Assembly: GCA_937128785.1 (NCBI GenBank)
Contig: CAKZMS010000425.1
Span: 1 to 6,068 of the forward strand
Source of the DNA: an uncultured Opitutaceae bacterium
Lineage (GTDB): Bacteria > Verrucomicrobiota > Verrucomicrobiia > Opitutales > Opitutaceae
Direction of reading: 5' to 3'
DNA: 6,068 bases
Part shown: in pieces, positions 4,242 through 6,068 of the stretch
How the letters are laid out: each line of letters begins with the position of its first letter
Numbering within the stretch: position 1 is the first letter of the stretch
The notes under the pieces: model-generated
What the model was told of the DNA's origin: nothing
Database searches by the model: none
Seen by the model: the letters and a program-made list of their open reading frames with translations, nothing else
Program-made: the position numbers and the translations under genes

Positions 4242-6068
4242 TTACGAAGAGTCGCGGGGGAGGGCGGTTGGGCCCTCGGCAGAAGCCGGTGCGCGTTTAA
4301 GGGCGCTTTGGGCGACGGCGCCGGCCCAGTTACGCAGATCATCCAATAGGATGTAGAACAGCGGCACGATGAGGAGGGTGAGCACGGTCGAGAACATGAG
4401 CCCGCCGATCATGGCGCGACCCATGGGAGCGTAGGGCATGCCGATCATTTCCGAGCCGCCCAGTGCCATCGGCAGCAGGCCGCAGATGGTCGTGCAGGTG
4501 GTCATGAGGATCGGGCGAAGGCGGTGTTGCCCCGCCTGAATGAGGGCGGCGATGCGCTCCTTGCCTTCCTGTCGCAATCGATTGGTGAGGTCCACCAGCA
4601 CGATCGCATTGTTCACGACCACGCCGATCAGGATGACCATGCCAATCATGGCCATCATGCTCATGTCTGTCTGGGTGATAAACAGCGCCCACCAGACGCC
4701 GAGGAAGGAGAAGGGCACCGCAATGATCACGGCCAGCGGCAGGATGAAGGATTCGAACAACACTCCCATCAACAGGAACACCAGCGTGACCGATAAAATC
4801 ATGGCAAACATCTGCGCTTCGTTGGACTCCTGCAGGCGCACGAACCGCACGCCTTTATCCCACCGGTAGCCCGGCGGCATGTTGAAGTCCTGCATGACCT
4901 CGTCGATTTTTTCGTAAACCGCGGTGGTATCCTTGCGATCGACGATCGCGGTGACACTGAGGTTGGTTTTGCGGTCGGTGCGGCGGAAGTAATTGAGGGT
5001 TTGGCTGAACTCCAGTTCGGCCAACGATTCGAGCGGAACTTCCCGACCATTCTCGGTGAAGAAGGTCATCGCTTTGAGGTCGGCCAGATCTTGCTCTTCG
5101 GCGTCTTCGAGCTGGATATCGATGTCCACCTCGCGGCCGTCCGGGGTGTAGAACCGACCGATCTCGCGCGGACGCAAGGCGGCGGCGATGGTCGCGGAAA
5201 TTTCCATGGGATTGATGCCTAGTTCGCGGGCCCGGTCCCGATTGACCACCACGCGCAACTCCTCACCGTCACGCTCCATGTCGGACTCGACGCTGAGGGT
5301 TTCGGGGATGGAGCGGATCCGTTCGACGGCTTCCTTCACATAGGCAATCAACGTGGTGGTGTCGTCGCCGTAGAGTTCGATGGTGACGCGACCCTGGCCT
5401 TCGCTGTCGCCTCCGCCCCAACGTCCCGCCCGCATGATGACGCCGGGGGGCACTTCGAAGGTTTTACGCACGTCCTCGAGAATTTCGCCCCGCGTCATGA
5501 GTGCGTTCCGCTGGCCGGTCGCGATCATGATGTTGTTCCACACCACATCATACCATTCGGTCGGCTGGTTGTCGGCGAAGCGTCCTTCGAGCCGGGCGTA
5601 GCCGCGGGAGAAGCTCGAGGAGACGGAATCGATGTTATACTTCTCCTTGCGATCGAGAAGGAATTGCTCCGCATCGGACATGAAGGCAGTGGTTTCCTCG
5701 AAGGAGTTGCCGGAGGGCGGGTAAAAGTAGACCCGGAACGAATCGTTGTCGTTGCCGCCCCCTTCGCTCGACTGCTTCACGCCGCTCATGGGAATGCTGA
5801 TGGTGGCAAAGGCGAGAATCACCAGAAGGCCCGCTTCCATGCGATGTTTCAGCACCCAACCGAGCGCTCGGGTATAGCGCTGGCGCAGCCAACCGATCGA
5901 CTTGGGTTCCGCATGTTGATGTCCCCGGGAGAAGCGTTTGGTGGCGAGCGGAATGAAGACCAAGGCGATGAGCAACGAGGCGACCAATGAGAACACCACC
6001 GGCATGCCGATGCGAAGCATCCAGAATGAAAACTCCGCGTCGTCGCTCATGAGGATGAGAGGCATGAA
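4242..6068 (-). CDS. Efflux RND transporter permease subunit, C-terminal half (partial at right edge)
   Basis: This is the C-terminal ~608 residues of an AcrB-like (HAE-type) inner-membrane pump that uses the proton gradient to expel compounds through a tripartite complex. The frame is open to the window end, so the N-terminal half is missing from view; residues below are counted from the ATG at 6065. The fragment starts near the end of TM5 (PLILM). It continues with TM6 (about 17-40), TM7 (76-93), the second large periplasmic domain (about 95-415), and TM8-TM12 (about 418-438, 441-462, 468-491, 516-535, 548-573). Recognisable blocks are FESFILPLAVIIAVPFSFLG (437-456), GVVVNNAIVLVDL (481-493) and HRLRPILMTT (514-523). 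Where AcrB has the proton-relay lysine K940, this protein has N485. The TM4 aspartates lie outside the window. A short tail rich in Ala, Pro and Ser ends the protein. The substrate is unknown, and no adaptor or outer-membrane partner is visible downstream. Confidence 0.92.
   Translation of the reverse strand, partial: FMPLILMSDDAEFSFWMLRIGMPVVFSLVASLLIALVFIPLATKRFSRGHQHAEPKSIGWLRQRYTRALGWVLKHRMEAGLLVILAFATISIPMSGVKQSSEGGGNDNDSFRVYFYPPSGNSFEETTAFMSDAEQFLLDRKEKYNIDSVSSSFSRGYARLEGRFADNQPTEWYDVVWNNIMIATGQRNALMTRGEILEDVRKTFEVPPGVIMRAGRWGGGDSEGQGRVTIELYGDDTTTLIAYVKEAVERIRSIPETLSVESDMERDGEELRVVVNRDRARELGINPMEISATIAAALRPREIGRFYTPDGREVDIDIQLEDAEEQDLADLKAMTFFTENGREVPLESLAELEFSQTLNYFRRTDRKTNLSVTAIVDRKDTTAVYEKIDEVMQDFNMPPGYRWDKGVRFVRLQESNEAQMFAMILSVTLVFLLMGVLFESFILPLAVIIAVPFSFLGVWWALFITQTDMSMMAMIGMVILIGVVVNNAIVLVDLTNRLRQEGKERIAALIQAGQHRLRPILMTTCTTICGLLPMALGGSEMIGMPYAPMGRAMIGGLMFSTVLTLLIVPLFYILLDDLRNWAGAVAQSALKRAPASAEGPTALPRDSS

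Noticed and set aside
3971..4342. Open frame of 123 codons across the 3929-4241 gap on the minus strand
   Set aside because: It overlaps the end of the RND gene and runs through several palindromic repeats, and its product is low-complexity Arg/Pro/Leu sequence.

Overview
The window is GC-rich bacterial DNA with strongly GC-biased third codon positions, few or no Shine-Dalgarno sequences, and intergenic gaps filled with short palindromic repeats. The gene content (a soluble GMC dehydrogenase with a Tat-exported small subunit, a secreted beta-propeller, an HAE-type RND pump) together with these hairpin repeats fits a Gram-negative of the Verrucomicrobiota, perhaps Opitutaceae. That placement is an inference from style, not from a marker gene.

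Layout: positions 1-140 hold a fragment of a dispersed palindromic repeat and a second hairpin. A small, very hydrophobic membrane protein follows (141-443, +). It converges, with a 7-base gap, on a two-gene minus-strand operon: a GMC-family FAD oxidoreductase (993-2705) and, 5 bases downstream, its gluconate 2-dehydrogenase subunit 3-like partner carrying a twin-arginine signal (451-987). A 191-base divergent region (2706-2896) separates this operon from a secreted six-bladed beta-propeller protein (2897-3928, +). Positions 3929-4241 are non-coding and hold four palindromic structures. The rest (4242-6068, -) is the C-terminal half of an RND efflux permease whose N-terminal half lies beyond the right edge.

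How they may work together: the GMC subunit has no export signal of its own, so it is probably folded with FAD in the cytoplasm and carried through the Tat system with the small subunit, then oxidises a sugar or other alcohol in the periplasm. The divergent propeller would occupy the same compartment. By a hand alignment from memory it keeps the three zinc-ligand histidines and the catalytic tyrosine of peptidyl-alpha-hydroxyglycine alpha-amidating lyase (PAL), but lacks the PAL arginine. That suggests a metal-dependent propeller enzyme acting on a different substrate, possibly linked to the oxidation product. The RND pump looks functionally separate. No complete new system is evident. The PAL-like propeller beside the GMC pair and the palindromic repeat family are the points most worth following up.
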